DNA of 64,000 nt from NCBI RefSeq assembly GCF_900110465.1, contig NZ_FODV01000012.1, positions 1 to 64,000 on the forward strand. Reading direction: 5' to 3'. Position numbers and translations under genes: made by a program. Below the pieces are notes generated by a model, which worked only from the letters and a program-made list of their open reading frames with translations, did no database searches and was not told the origin of the DNA. Below are positions 16,458 through 24,908 of the stretch, in pieces (the stretch's first letter is position 1; every line of letters begins with the position of its first letter). This stretch comes from Halogranum amylolyticum. GTDB taxonomy: Archaea; Halobacteriota; Halobacteria; Halobacteriales; Haloferacaceae.

Positions 16458-17168
16458 ATGGCGATCACAACATCCACTCGACGGCAGTTCCTGTACCGCA
16501 CGGCAGCGATAGCTCTCGCGACGTCTCTCGCCGGCTGTGTCGAACCCATCGTTCGCCCGCCGCAACAGGCTCCCGGTCCCGGCTCTGGTGCAGGCCCCAG
16601 ATCAGGTTCTGGTGCAGGTCCTGGTTCGGGTGCAGGACCGGGTCCCGGATCAAGGTCTGGTCCGGGGTCGGGTCCCGGACCGGGCGCAGGTAGCGGTGCT
16701 CACTCACCGATGGGCCCACGCGACGGGATGGGTCCCCACGGGCAGCGCGGGACGGGGTACGGTCCCGGGCAGCGCGGGACGATGATGGGGCCGCACTATC
16801 GACAGACGCCAGGACAGAGCACTACCTCGCTCGAATCGTGGATGAGCGACGTGGACAACTACACCGATATCGTCGACCGAACCGGTCGTACCCAGGTGGC
16901 CGTGGCGGTCGGCGCGACCGGAAACGGTGGAAACTTCGCCTACGACCCGCCCGTGATTCGCGTCTCTCCCGGGACGACGGTTCGCTGGGAGTGGACGGGG
17001 CAGGGCGGCACCCACGACGTCGCCTTCGTCGACGGCAGTCGGTCGAGTCGACTAACGGCGACTGCGGGCGCGTCGTTCGAACGGCGGTTCGGTCGCATCG
17101 GTACCTATCTGTACTACTGTACGCCGCATCGGACGCTTGGGATGAAAGGCGCAGTCGTCGTCGAGTGA
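16458..17168 (+). CDS. Halocyanin-like blue-copper lipoprotein with a Gly/Pro/Ser linker
   Basis: 236 residues. Tat lipoprotein signal STRRQFLYRTAAIALATSLAGC with the lipobox Cys27. A low-complexity linker follows (about 38-115, GPGSGAG-type units, then Met/His-containing GPHGQRGTG-like units). The C-terminal plastocyanin/halocyanin domain (about 145-236) has the type-1 copper ligands His186 (GGTHDVAF), Cys221, His224 and Met229 (YYCTPHRTLGMKG). It should carry electrons at the outer membrane face, for example to NirK-type reductases or from the Rieske/cytochrome b pair encoded in this window; that partnership is inference. A Shine-Dalgarno-like taggaga lies 10 nt before the ATG. Confidence 0.82.
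   Translation: MAITTSTRRQFLYRTAAIALATSLAGCVEPIVRPPQQAPGPGSGAGPRSGSGAGPGSGAGPGPGSRSGPGSGPGPGAGSGAHSPMGPRDGMGPHGQRGTGYGPGQRGTMMGPHYRQTPGQSTTSLESWMSDVDNYTDIVDRTGRTQVAVAVGATGNGGNFAYDPPVIRVSPGTTVRWEWTGQGGTHDVAFVDGSRSSRLTATAGASFERRFGRIGTYLYYCTPHRTLGMKGAVVVE
16569..16802 (+). repeat. Low-complexity Gly/Pro/Ser-coding repeat
   Basis: Degenerate short tandem units such as ggttctggtgcaggtcc and ggtcccggatcaggt encode the flexible linker of the halocyanin-like protein. The composition (almost no acidic residues) differs from surrounding coding sequence. Confidence 0.7.
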
Positions 17169-17300
17169 ACCCGTTCTTGTCGAACGACCCTTCCGCCGAT
17201 TGGTAGCACATCGGACTACCGATTTATTTCAATTAGTTTATAGTTTTATTTGATATATTAAATTTCAATATATTTATTATACCCTAGCAGATGTTCTTTT
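17169..17300. promoter_or_regulatory. AT-rich promoter region of the heparinase-like gene
   Basis: Strongly A/T-rich block with tatatttattata (17269-17281). Transcription would start near 17300-17308, right at the coding frame. An ATG at 17291 runs into a stop after five codons unless one T is removed from the T6 run at 17295-17300. Confidence 0.5.
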
Positions 17301-19202
17301 TTGATTGAATATTTCGGTCGTGAGCCAAGTCAGAGTGGAACCTCTTATTCAGGTCTCTCCGAGCAAAGGAGATCGGACAAGCAGCGTGGCGGACTTTTGC
17401 GTCGCGACTTTCTGAAAACTTCGGGCGTTGGGTTACTCGGGGCGCTCCTTTCCAGCAGCGGAACCGCAGCCGGGACGACACCCCGGAAGACGCGTGCGAG
17501 CTTTTTCACCGAGACGAAGCGACAAGCCGCCCGAGACAACATCGACACCTACAGCCCCGTCAATCAGTTCGAACACGAACTTCGAGAGGGCGTCTCGGAG
17601 TTCGTAATCAGAGAGGGGACCGGCGGCGTGGGCGTGTCCCGGGAGCAGAGTTACCAGAGTGAGTGGTCGACGACCATCTTCGACCCGTCGGGAGGGTCAC
17701 ACGAGTGGCGCGGGCTGTCCACGACTGCCAACAGTCCCGACGTGGACGTCAGCGTGTACGTCAACTCGTCACCCACTGGAACGGACACCCACTGGCATCA
17801 CGTCCAAGCAGTGTATCTCGGTCAAGACGCAGACGGGCGGCACGTCTGTGCAGGGATCGGTAATCACAGCACCGGGAAGGACCCCCGAATCGGTCTGTAC
17901 TATCCGGAGGACAACGAGTGGGAGACGTACGATTCGATGGACGACTGGGAGAAGCAGGCCTGGTACGCACTCGACGTCTCGACGCAGGGGACGACGGTCG
18001 AGATCTCACTCCGATCGACAGCAAGCGGCACCGTCCACGCGAGCGGGTCGTATCTCCTACCGAGCGAAACGGACGAGAAAGTCGGAATCTTCGGTGCGCT
18101 CGGAAAGGGACAGACTGGCGACCTGTACTTCGACGAGTTTACGCTCGATGGCATCCAGACAGAGTTCCTCCAGTCTGATTTCACCGAGCGACAGAAGGTC
18201 ACCACGACGAATCTCGCGCTCTCGACACAAGATGGCGGAACGTACGCCGGGACGGACGTACCGAAGCCCGAATACGGTGAGGACACGGAGTACAACGACG
18301 CTATCGGGAACGGCTTCAACTATCTGTACGACGTCGAGCGCGACTCGGATCCCGCTTCGCAGTTCAGCGTCGAGTGGGACGTCCGCGACCACTGGGACGT
18401 GCGACCGGACAACGCCGAAGACGTGAAGCTACGGTTGACAATGCTCACCCAATGCGACGACGTCGCCATCGCCAGCGGCGACCCACCCCAGCGGTGGAAC
18501 AATCCAGGGACGTTCAAATACCTCCTCACGCATCGACGCACCCTCGGCGGGAGTTCGTCGTTCCAGTCGGTGATCGAATCGTACGACGGAGAACGGTTCA
18601 TCGAGCAGGTTACCGAAGTGCCGGTCACGAGTAGCGACCCGACCGCCCGTGCTGTCCGCGTCACCCTGAACAGCGGACGGACAGACTACATCGCTAGTGC
18701 GACAGTCCGGCCGACCGGAGAACCGGTCGAACACACCGTCGACGACACGTTCACGTTCGACGGCGCGTTCGCGGTCTACTCGGTAGATGCCAGCGGAAAC
18801 CACGAGCACGCGTACTTGCTCAACGGAACGACGCTGGACGTCGGTGGCGAGACGCTGATCGAGCAGCGACCACGTGTCGAAGGGGTCGTCGAAGACTTCA
18901 CACGAGAACTCACGCTCGATAACGCACTCCAGATTCAGGTGACGAGCGGATCTCTCGACACTCAGCTCGCCGAGAAGCTCGTCGGATCGTGGGTGTACGC
19001 CGATGCCGTCGACGAACGGAACGGTGCGTACGAGGTCGTCGGCGTCGAGAATGTGACGAGTACGACTGCGACGCTCAAACTGGGAGAGCAGACGACGGTG
19101 AAGGAGTTCACAGACCCCAACGACCCCAGTGCGGGGTACGAGTACCTGCTCGGGGAGAACGGGAACTTCAGCATTCCGTTGAGTTCCACGTGGTCGAGCT
19201 GA
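17301..19202 (+). CDS. Tat-exported protein with heparinase II/III-like and lectin-like parts
   Basis: 633 residues if a TTG at 17301 is used; no ATG or GTG opens this frame before the Tat signal (LLRRDFLKTSGVGLLGALL, about 33-51). After it comes RASFFTETKRQAARDNIDTYS, which resembles the start of heparinase II/III-type proteins. A concanavalin/LamG-like beta region follows (about 90-290, with DLYFDEFTLDGI), then a long beta-rich part (about 370-530, SFQSVIESYDGERFIEQVTEV, GRTDYIASATVRP) like the C-terminal sheet of heparinase II/III enzymes. The alpha/alpha toroid that carries catalysis in that family is not seen, so enzyme activity is doubtful. Polysaccharide binding outside the cell is the cautious reading. 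Confidence 0.6.
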   Translation: MIEYFGREPSQSGTSYSGLSEQRRSDKQRGGLLRRDFLKTSGVGLLGALLSSSGTAAGTTPRKTRASFFTETKRQAARDNIDTYSPVNQFEHELREGVSEFVIREGTGGVGVSREQSYQSEWSTTIFDPSGGSHEWRGLSTTANSPDVDVSVYVNSSPTGTDTHWHHVQAVYLGQDADGRHVCAGIGNHSTGKDPRIGLYYPEDNEWETYDSMDDWEKQAWYALDVSTQGTTVEISLRSTASGTVHASGSYLLPSETDEKVGIFGALGKGQTGDLYFDEFTLDGIQTEFLQSDFTERQKVTTTNLALSTQDGGTYAGTDVPKPEYGEDTEYNDAIGNGFNYLYDVERDSDPASQFSVEWDVRDHWDVRPDNAEDVKLRLTMLTQCDDVAIASGDPPQRWNNPGTFKYLLTHRRTLGGSSSFQSVIESYDGERFIEQVTEVPVTSSDPTARAVRVTLNSGRTDYIASATVRPTGEPVEHTVDDTFTFDGAFAVYSVDASGNHEHAYLLNGTTLDVGGETLIEQRPRVEGVVEDFTRELTLDNALQIQVTSGSLDTQLAEKLVGSWVYADAVDERNGAYEVVGVENVTSTTATLKLGEQTTVKEFTDPNDPSAGYEYLLGENGNFSIPLSSTWSS

Positions 19203-19250
19203 AGGGTTTCGTCCTCATCGCCACGCGCGGAAACCACGCCGGAACCGATC

Positions 19251-20507
19251 TCACGGATGCTCGGTTTCGAGAACCCACGTCTCCGGAGTCGCGCGTTCGA
19301 CCGTGAACGGGTCGAGGCTGATCGTCTCGTCGTCCCCATCGACTAACTCGGTGAGAAAGCTTCGAACGGGCGTCGGGTCCCGGTCGCTGACGAGCACGAA
19401 TGACTCGCCGGACGAGAGTGACGTGAACCTCCGTTCGACCCGTTCGTGCCGCTCGGCCGACGGAACGCCCCGAAGGTCGAGTGCTCCCTCCGGGATATCG
19501 ACGTTCCAGACGTCGTCCAGCCGACCCCTGACGCGTTCGGCGAGTCGGGTTACCACCGATGGAACGTCGGTCGGCGTCGGTGTGCGCTGCAGCTCCGACG
19601 TGAACGGAAGTTCTTCGAGTATCGGTGCGTCTATGCCGGCGAGCGGGCTCTCGTCGGGAAAAAGCGAGTGTTCGTCCCCACAGGACGAACAGGTGTACGT
19701 CCCCATGTTGACTACCGCCCCGAGGACCGGCACGTCGTTCTCTTCGAACAGGGCGATACTGCGGTCTGTGTCCGTGACGGCGGCGTGGAACGGCGTCGTG
19801 ACGAACACGACACCGTCGATCGGAACCTCCTGCAGCGTCGTCAGGACGACGTCGCCCGTCCCCGGCGGGAGGTCGACGACGAGTGTGCTCCGATCGTTCC
19901 ACGCGGTGTCCTCGAACAGTTCTGTGAGTGCGTCGTGCGCCATCGCGCCGCGCCAGGCGAGCGGTGCGCCGGACTCCATCAGCCCGACGCTCATCACCTC
20001 CAGCCCGTTCGTTTCGACCGGGATTGGGTTACCGTCGTCGTCGGAGTAGATCGGACCGCCGACTTCGAGCAGCGACGGGACGTTCGGTCCGTGGATGTCG
20101 GCGTCGAACACACCGACGTCGTCCTGTCCAGCGAGTGCACACGCCAGGTTGACTGCGACCGTCGACTTGCCGACGCCGCCTTTCGCAGACGCCACGGCGA
20201 TGACGGTATCGATACCCTCGACGCCCACGTCCCGACCGTCGGTTGTGGGGACGGCGTGTTCGACGTGTGCCTGTTCGACACCCGGTACAGTCGACACCGC
20301 CTGCAGCATCGTGTTCATCACCGCGTCGCTCTCTTGCGGTCTGAACTCCGAGAGGTCGGCCTCGATCGTGACGCGACCGCCCGAGAGGCGGATGTTCTCG
20401 ACCAGTCCCGCCTCGAAGACGTCGACATCGAGAGACGGATCTCTGACGTTTCTGAGTGCCGCTTCGACGTCGTCTTTCGTCGCTGACTGTGGATCGTGTT
20501 CTGACAT
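19251..20507 (-). CDS. Mrp/NBP35-type Fe-S carrier ATPase fused to DUF2249
   Basis: 418 residues. The N-terminal MIP18/DUF59-like domain (1-90, ALRNVRDPSLDVDVFEAGLV) is followed by a ParA-type P-loop ATPase with deviant Walker A SAKGGVGKST (107-116), DADIHGPNVPSLLEVGG, the VVDLPPGTGDV segment and a CxxC pair (TCSSCGDEHS) where Mrp dimers hold an Fe-S cluster. The last 80 residues (LDLRGVPSAERHERVERRF, GESFVLVSDRDPTPVRSFL) match DUF2249. Mrp proteins deliver Fe-S clusters; placed last in the nitrate reductase operon, 2 bp after the HEAT gene, it likely helps mature NarGH. Confidence 0.85.
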   Translation of the reverse strand: MSEHDPQSATKDDVEAALRNVRDPSLDVDVFEAGLVENIRLSGGRVTIEADLSEFRPQESDAVMNTMLQAVSTVPGVEQAHVEHAVPTTDGRDVGVEGIDTVIAVASAKGGVGKSTVAVNLACALAGQDDVGVFDADIHGPNVPSLLEVGGPIYSDDDGNPIPVETNGLEVMSVGLMESGAPLAWRGAMAHDALTELFEDTAWNDRSTLVVDLPPGTGDVVLTTLQEVPIDGVVFVTTPFHAAVTDTDRSIALFEENDVPVLGAVVNMGTYTCSSCGDEHSLFPDESPLAGIDAPILEELPFTSELQRTPTPTDVPSVVTRLAERVRGRLDDVWNVDIPEGALDLRGVPSAERHERVERRFTSLSSGESFVLVSDRDPTPVRSFLTELVDGDDETISLDPFTVERATPETWVLETEHP

Positions 20508-20509
20508 GG

Positions 20510-21394
20510 TTAGAGCTCTGGCTGCCGGTTGAGCGGATCTTCTCCGGGGAGTTTCTGCGTCGTCTCGTCGAGTGCACCGCGGAACTGCCGACGGAACTTC
20601 CCCGCGTCGGTCTGCAGTGCGTGGACCGCAGTTCGGCGGACGATCTCACACTCGGTGTCGTCTGCGGCGATCTCCTCCAGTCGCGATTCGGCCCGGTCGT
20701 CGTCGACGCCGGCGAGCAGATGCGTCGCCCACTCACGAACCCGTTCGCTGGGGTCTTCGGTCTGTTCGAGCAACGTGTCGCACATCGCCTCCCCGCGATG
20801 TTTGAAAAGCGAGATGGCGGCGTTCCGTCTGACCGCGTGGTGGTCGTCGGTCAGTCCGTCTTCGATCCGCTCGGCGTGTGCAACCCGGTCGAGTCGATCG
20901 AGCGTGACGATGGCTTCGGCTCGGACCCACGGGTCGTCGTCGTCGGCGATCGCAAGTGCCCCCACCTCCGATCGCTCACCTCCGAGCTTTCCCAACGCCT
21001 CGACGGCGAACTGGCGGACCTCACTGTCGTCGTCGGTTCGCCCGGCGACGACGAGCGCGTCGACGACGGGACGGCTCCGATCCGCCTCTGCGAGCGCGAG
21101 TGCAGCGCGTCGTCGTTCGACGAGGTCGCCTTGCGTGAGCGCTTCGAGTTTCGTCGCGACCGACTCGTCGACCAGCGGTGCGACGTCGCTCGCCGACAGT
21201 TCTCGCTTCGACGCGTCGCCGATGGTGACGTCGCGACTCACCTCAATCTCGTCGAGTCCCTCGCGGTCGTCGTCGAACCCCGGACTCGCCTCCGGATGGA
21301 CACGCGGGTCGGTCGGCCCCTCCGCTGCTTCCTCCGGATCCATCGGCCGGTCGGGGTCGAACGACGGACAGTCGGGGTCGTCGGAGTCGGTCAT
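20510..21394 (-). CDS. HEAT-repeat protein of the nitrate reductase operon
   Basis: 294 residues. From about 75 to 280 it is built of 30-residue helical pairs with the HEAT/PBS-lyase pattern, for example DDDSEVRQFAVEALGKLGGE, DDPWVRAEAIVTLDRLD, DHHAVRRNAAISLFKHRGEA and DPSERVREWATHLLAGVDDD. The first 70 residues are acidic and Pro-rich (ASPGFDDDREGLDEIEVSRD). No catalytic residues. It probably acts as a scaffold or assembly factor. It overlaps the upstream membrane protein gene by 4 nt, so it belongs to the operon. Confidence 0.75.
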   Translation of the reverse strand: MTDSDDPDCPSFDPDRPMDPEEAAEGPTDPRVHPEASPGFDDDREGLDEIEVSRDVTIGDASKRELSASDVAPLVDESVATKLEALTQGDLVERRRAALALAEADRSRPVVDALVVAGRTDDDSEVRQFAVEALGKLGGERSEVGALAIADDDDPWVRAEAIVTLDRLDRVAHAERIEDGLTDDHHAVRRNAAISLFKHRGEAMCDTLLEQTEDPSERVREWATHLLAGVDDDRAESRLEEIAADDTECEIVRRTAVHALQTDAGKFRRQFRGALDETTQKLPGEDPLNRQPEL

Positions 21395-22299
21395 CGGCGG
21401 TCACCTCTCGAGTGACCATCGCTCACCAGGTGACTCTCGTCCACGAGGAGTGTGACGCCGAGGACGACCGCGAGTGCGCGGGGAATCGTCGCTGGCACTC
21501 CGGCGAACAGAAGCAGTCCGAGACCGACTGCACGGGTTCGCTGCCCTGCCTGGACGGACCCGACCAGCGCCGCTGTCACACCACCGAACCCGAGGGCGAC
21601 GAGGGCGAAGGGCGCACCGACGACTGCGAAGCCGACGAGTGCGATCGCGCCCGTGACGAACGGCGCAGCGACACCGCTCGTCAGGACGCCACCCGCGACG
21701 GCGACGCCGAGGAGGAGTTCACCGCGACGCGGATGCGTCAACCACGGGGTACAGGCGAGCCCGACCAGCCAAGCGGTCGTCCCGACAGACCGCAGGGAGA
21801 CGGATAGTACGCCGACCGCGCTTCCGAGTGCGAGCACGACCGCGACGGCGAACAGTCCCGCGACGACGGACGACCGAGTCGTGCGACGGGTCGGCCGTGA
21901 CGAGACGACGAGCGCCCCACCAGCGACGAGGGCGACGCCGGCCGGGATCGACAGCGACGACGTGAGCGTCGTGAGCAACGCGAACACGCCGAGACAGAGG
22001 TAGCCGACCCGCGAGGGAAGTCGGTCGCTGGTCACACCGAAACAGAGAGCCGCGAGAGCAGGTCCGACGAGTGCTGCGGTGCTCACGACGTCGTATGTGT
22101 CGGCGACGGCACTCGGGAGCGAGACGGGCGCGTTCAGTGCGATACGGACGAGACATACTGTGAGTACCGTCGCTACTGCACCCACCACGGCGACGGTCTC
22201 GGCCTGCTGGGTGTGTGTCCGCAGCTGAGAGACGACTTCGGTGGTCGCAGACCGGACGCTCGCTGTTCGGTCACGGTCGTGGTCACGATGCTGGCTCAC
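21391..22299 (-). CDS. Polytopic membrane protein of the nitrate reductase operon
   Basis: 302 residues with about eight or nine hydrophobic helices after a charged N-terminus (MSQHRDHDRDRTASVRSATT). Rich in Val, Leu and Ala with few charged residues inside helices; no conserved His pair or known transporter motif was found. Function unknown. Its start overlaps the narJ-like stop by 4 nt and its end overlaps the HEAT gene. Given the context it could be an anchor, an assembly factor or a transporter, none of which the sequence proves. Confidence 0.6.
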   Translation of the reverse strand: MSQHRDHDRDRTASVRSATTEVVSQLRTHTQQAETVAVVGAVATVLTVCLVRIALNAPVSLPSAVADTYDVVSTAALVGPALAALCFGVTSDRLPSRVGYLCLGVFALLTTLTSSLSIPAGVALVAGGALVVSSRPTRRTTRSSVVAGLFAVAVVLALGSAVGVLSVSLRSVGTTAWLVGLACTPWLTHPRRGELLLGVAVAGGVLTSGVAAPFVTGAIALVGFAVVGAPFALVALGFGGVTAALVGSVQAGQRTRAVGLGLLLFAGVPATIPRALAVVLGVTLLVDESHLVSDGHSRGDRR

Positions 22300-22994
22300 C
22301 CTGTCTCACCACCGTCGAACCGCTCGGCGAGGTCGTCGACGTCGGCCCGACTGAATCGGTCCAGAAACGACGCGAACTCGCCGTAGATGCCGGTCCCAGG
22401 TTCGGACTCGAGCCGCTTTTCGACACCCGGTGCGAGGACGCGGAGATGTCTGTCGAGGAAGTCGAGTCGTGCACGGTGGAGGTCGGTGTGACCGACTGCT
22501 GCCTGCCGACAGAGATACCCCACGAACTCGAGTTCGAGTCGGAGATGGTCGTGGTTGTCGCGGTCGGTCTGGTCGACGTTCACACCGAAGTACTCGTAGG
22601 CACGCGCGAGGTCGAGGTTCACGTCGTTCCACGAGACGTTCGGTCGGTAGTCCGACTCGTACAGCGGAACCGCCGGTCCCTGTGAGGACATCGTCCCGTC
22701 CATCGGGTCAACCACCTCGGAGAAGCCGACGACGAACAGATCGTTGTACCGCGCACAGAGCGTGTCGTAGTCGTCTGTCGTCGATAGCGTCGGTGTCGCG
22801 ACGTCGAGTGCGCTGTCGTCGAGGAGCGACGTGAGCGTCGCGTCGAGCGTCCCGTCGGTCAGCGCGTCGTAGAACTCCTCGTCGGGGTCACGGAACACCC
22901 GTGCGAGGAGTGCGTAGACGCCACCTCTGGCGGCAGCGGTTCTGTCGACGTCGTCTGGTCCTCTCGAACTGTCGGGGGTGGTGTGTGGAGACAT
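22296..22994 (-). CDS. narJ: NarJ/TorD-family molybdoenzyme chaperone
   Basis: 232 residues, all helical. Features of the TorD/DmsD/NarJ family: ARGGVYALLARVFRDPDEEFYDAL, YNDLFVVGF, then PLYESDYR, and LELEFVGYLCRQAAVG. These chaperones bind the Tat signal peptide of the catalytic subunit and hold it back until molybdopterin is inserted. It lies downstream of narG, narH and the gamma-like gene in the same operon, so NarG is the likely client. Confidence 0.85.
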   Translation of the reverse strand: MSPHTTPDSSRGPDDVDRTAAARGGVYALLARVFRDPDEEFYDALTDGTLDATLTSLLDDSALDVATPTLSTTDDYDTLCARYNDLFVVGFSEVVDPMDGTMSSQGPAVPLYESDYRPNVSWNDVNLDLARAYEYFGVNVDQTDRDNHDHLRLELEFVGYLCRQAAVGHTDLHRARLDFLDRHLRVLAPGVEKRLESEPGTGIYGEFASFLDRFSRADVDDLAERFDGGETG

Positions 22995-22998
22995 GATC

Positions 22999-23808
22999 TC
23001 AGGTTCGGCGAACCGCCGAGATGGTGACCGCGGCGACGGCGACGATTGCGACCCCTGCGATGGTCCAGAGCAGCGTCTCGTACGGTGGTCCCTGCGGCCC
23101 TGGTCCCAGCGCGAGGAAGTACCACTCGCTCACGGCTTTCCGACCGGACCGTTCCTCGTTCGAACCGTCCCAGACGGCGAACGCGAGGTCGGTGTCGCGG
23201 TCTGTGGGGAACGTCGTCCGGTTCGCTCCGTCCGGCTCCAGCGAGCGGCTGAACACGACGGTCCAACGGTCGTTCTTGTAGGTTGCCGTCGTCTCTGTCG
23301 TCACCGTCTGGAACCGCGTCGTCGATCCCGCTCCGCCCGCGAGTAGCTCCTCGCCGCCCCTGTCTGCACTCCAGTACCAGACGTTGACCGGGTTCTGCGG
23401 ACTCCCCATCGCGATCCCCGGTTGCGTGTCGTTTCCGACTGGGAACTGGACCGCGAGCGCGTCGGGGAACTCCCGGGGGTCCGAACTGTTCGCGTCCCGA
23501 GTCTCGTCGGGCCACGAGAGTCGGAGAGACAGTCGCTTGTCGGTCCGAACGGCCCGAACGTCGATCTGCGTGACGGACGTGTTGTCGGCGTTCGGGACCG
23601 TACTCGGCGCGCTCGTGACGGGGATGTCGACGGTCGTCGCTCTCGCCCACACGGCACTCCCGGGGTCGGCGAGCGTGTCGTCCTCACCGGGAGCGTACTC
23701 GACAGGGACGTCGTACGCCGCTTGACCGGAGACGAACGCGGGGACGAACGCGGCGACGACGACGAGACAGACGACGAGGACGCTCAGCTCGACACCGCCG
23801 TCACTCAT
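22999..23808 (-). CDS. Haem b-binding gamma-like subunit (ethylbenzene-dehydrogenase gamma family)
   Basis: 269 residues from MSDGGVELSVLVVCLVVVAA; a GTG 30 nt upstream lies inside a short duplication and is less likely. An N-terminal signal/anchor and a C-terminal helix (LLWTIAGVAIVAVAAVTISA) bracket a beta-rich exported domain with WARATTVDIPV, LSLRLSWPDET, ALAVQFPVG and WTVVFSRSLEPD. These match the single-haem gamma subunits of exported DMSO-reductase-family enzymes (EbdC, SerC, ClrC, DdhC). It probably links NarGH on the outer face to membrane carriers. This arrangement is typical of archaeal outward-facing nitrate reductases. Confidence 0.8.
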   Translation of the reverse strand: MSDGGVELSVLVVCLVVVAAFVPAFVSGQAAYDVPVEYAPGEDDTLADPGSAVWARATTVDIPVTSAPSTVPNADNTSVTQIDVRAVRTDKRLSLRLSWPDETRDANSSDPREFPDALAVQFPVGNDTQPGIAMGSPQNPVNVWYWSADRGGEELLAGGAGSTTRFQTVTTETTATYKNDRWTVVFSRSLEPDGANRTTFPTDRDTDLAFAVWDGSNEERSGRKAVSEWYFLALGPGPQGPPYETLLWTIAGVAIVAVAAVTISAVRRT

Positions 23809-23860
23809 CCTCGAACACCTCGAGTCGACCCTCGTCACTCATCCTCGAACACCTCGAGCC
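23801..23860. repeat. 34-bp-period tandem duplication at the narH/gamma-gene junction
   Basis: The 3' end of narH (tcactcatcctcgaacacct and the four bases after it, 23835-23858) is repeated at 23801-23824. The copy next to the gamma gene contains its ATG (23806-23808), as would the original overlapping stop/start. The duplication therefore separated two formerly overlapping genes by 26 bp. Confidence 0.8.
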
Positions 23861-24908
23861 GATACTGTTGGGCCGGGTTCGTGGTGGTGAGCAGGTCCAT
23901 CAACTCGCTGGACCCGCCGCGTCTGACTTTGTCGCGTTCGCGTTCGATCGTGTCGAGCGCGTCGTGGACGTCGTCACCGAACAGGTTCTCGAGATACGTT
24001 CGTGGAATCCGATCGATGTCGAGCGTCTCGCCGTCGTCGGAGTGCTGTGGAGGTGCAAAGGGGGGGATGTAGTAGACGTTCGGTTCGGTCCGGTACTCCG
24101 GATGCAGTCGAAGCGCGACCTGCCACTCGTTGACGAGTTTGTGGATCGGCCCTTCCTCGTCGTCGAGAAACCCCACGACGCGCAGTTGCGGCGGGCAGTC
24201 TGCCGCACACGAGGGGGGACGAACCTCGCCGTCGGGTCCCTCACCTTCGATACGTGGGTAACAGAAGATGCACTTCTCGGACGTCTTCTTCACCGCGTTG
24301 TAGTACACTTTCTTGTAGGGACAGCCCTCGACACAGTAGCGGTAGCCTCGACAGCGGTCCTGGTCGACGAGGACGATCCCGTCCTCCTGTCGTTTGTAGA
24401 TCGCTTTCCGCGGGCAGGCCTCGACACAGGAGGGATGCGTACAGTGATTGCAGATTCGGGGCAGGTAGAAGTAGTAGGAATTCGGGAACTCGCCTGCGCC
24501 CTTGTCCTCGTCCCAGTTCGGCCCCCACTCGGGGTCGTTGTCCACCGGCCGGAGCGGTTCGTCGCTCCCGTTGTACATGACCTGTTCGTGGTTGAACTCC
24601 CAGGCGCGACCGTAGTCCTTCTGCGGCGGAATCGTTCCCTCACGCCGATTGCCGTGTGCCGAGTCGTGTGCCTGCTCTCGGGACTCGTACCCGCCACCTG
24701 ACTCCTCCCAGTTCCGCGGGTACCCCTCGCCGGGTTTGGTCTCGACGTTGTTCCAGTACATGTACTCTCGGCCGCCACCTTGCGTCCAGTTGGTCTTGCA
24801 GGCGACCGTACAGGTCTGACAGCCGACGCACTTGTTCAGGTCCATCACCATCGCGACCTGGTGGTCGACGCCGTCGGCGAGGTGGACGTGGTGGTCCGAC
24901 TGACTCAT
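23835..24908 (-). CDS. narH: Respiratory nitrate reductase beta (Fe-S) subunit
   Basis: 357 residues. Four Fe-S sites: CVGCQTCTVACK (from about 27), CNHCTHPSCVEACP, CRGYRYCVEGCPYKK, and CIFCYPR...CAADCP. In the third, Tyr stands at the position normally holding the second Cys, the NarH pattern that gives a [3Fe-4S] cluster. The motif SGGGYESREQ and the long insert between sites one and two are typical of NarH. It has no signal of its own and should be exported with NarG by the Tat route. Start overlaps the narG stop by 4 nt. Confidence 0.93.
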   Translation of the reverse strand: MSQSDHHVHLADGVDHQVAMVMDLNKCVGCQTCTVACKTNWTQGGGREYMYWNNVETKPGEGYPRNWEESGGGYESREQAHDSAHGNRREGTIPPQKDYGRAWEFNHEQVMYNGSDEPLRPVDNDPEWGPNWDEDKGAGEFPNSYYFYLPRICNHCTHPSCVEACPRKAIYKRQEDGIVLVDQDRCRGYRYCVEGCPYKKVYYNAVKKTSEKCIFCYPRIEGEGPDGEVRPPSCAADCPPQLRVVGFLDDEEGPIHKLVNEWQVALRLHPEYRTEPNVYYIPPFAPPQHSDDGETLDIDRIPRTYLENLFGDDVHDALDTIERERDKVRRGGSSELMDLLTTTNPAQQYRLEVFEDE

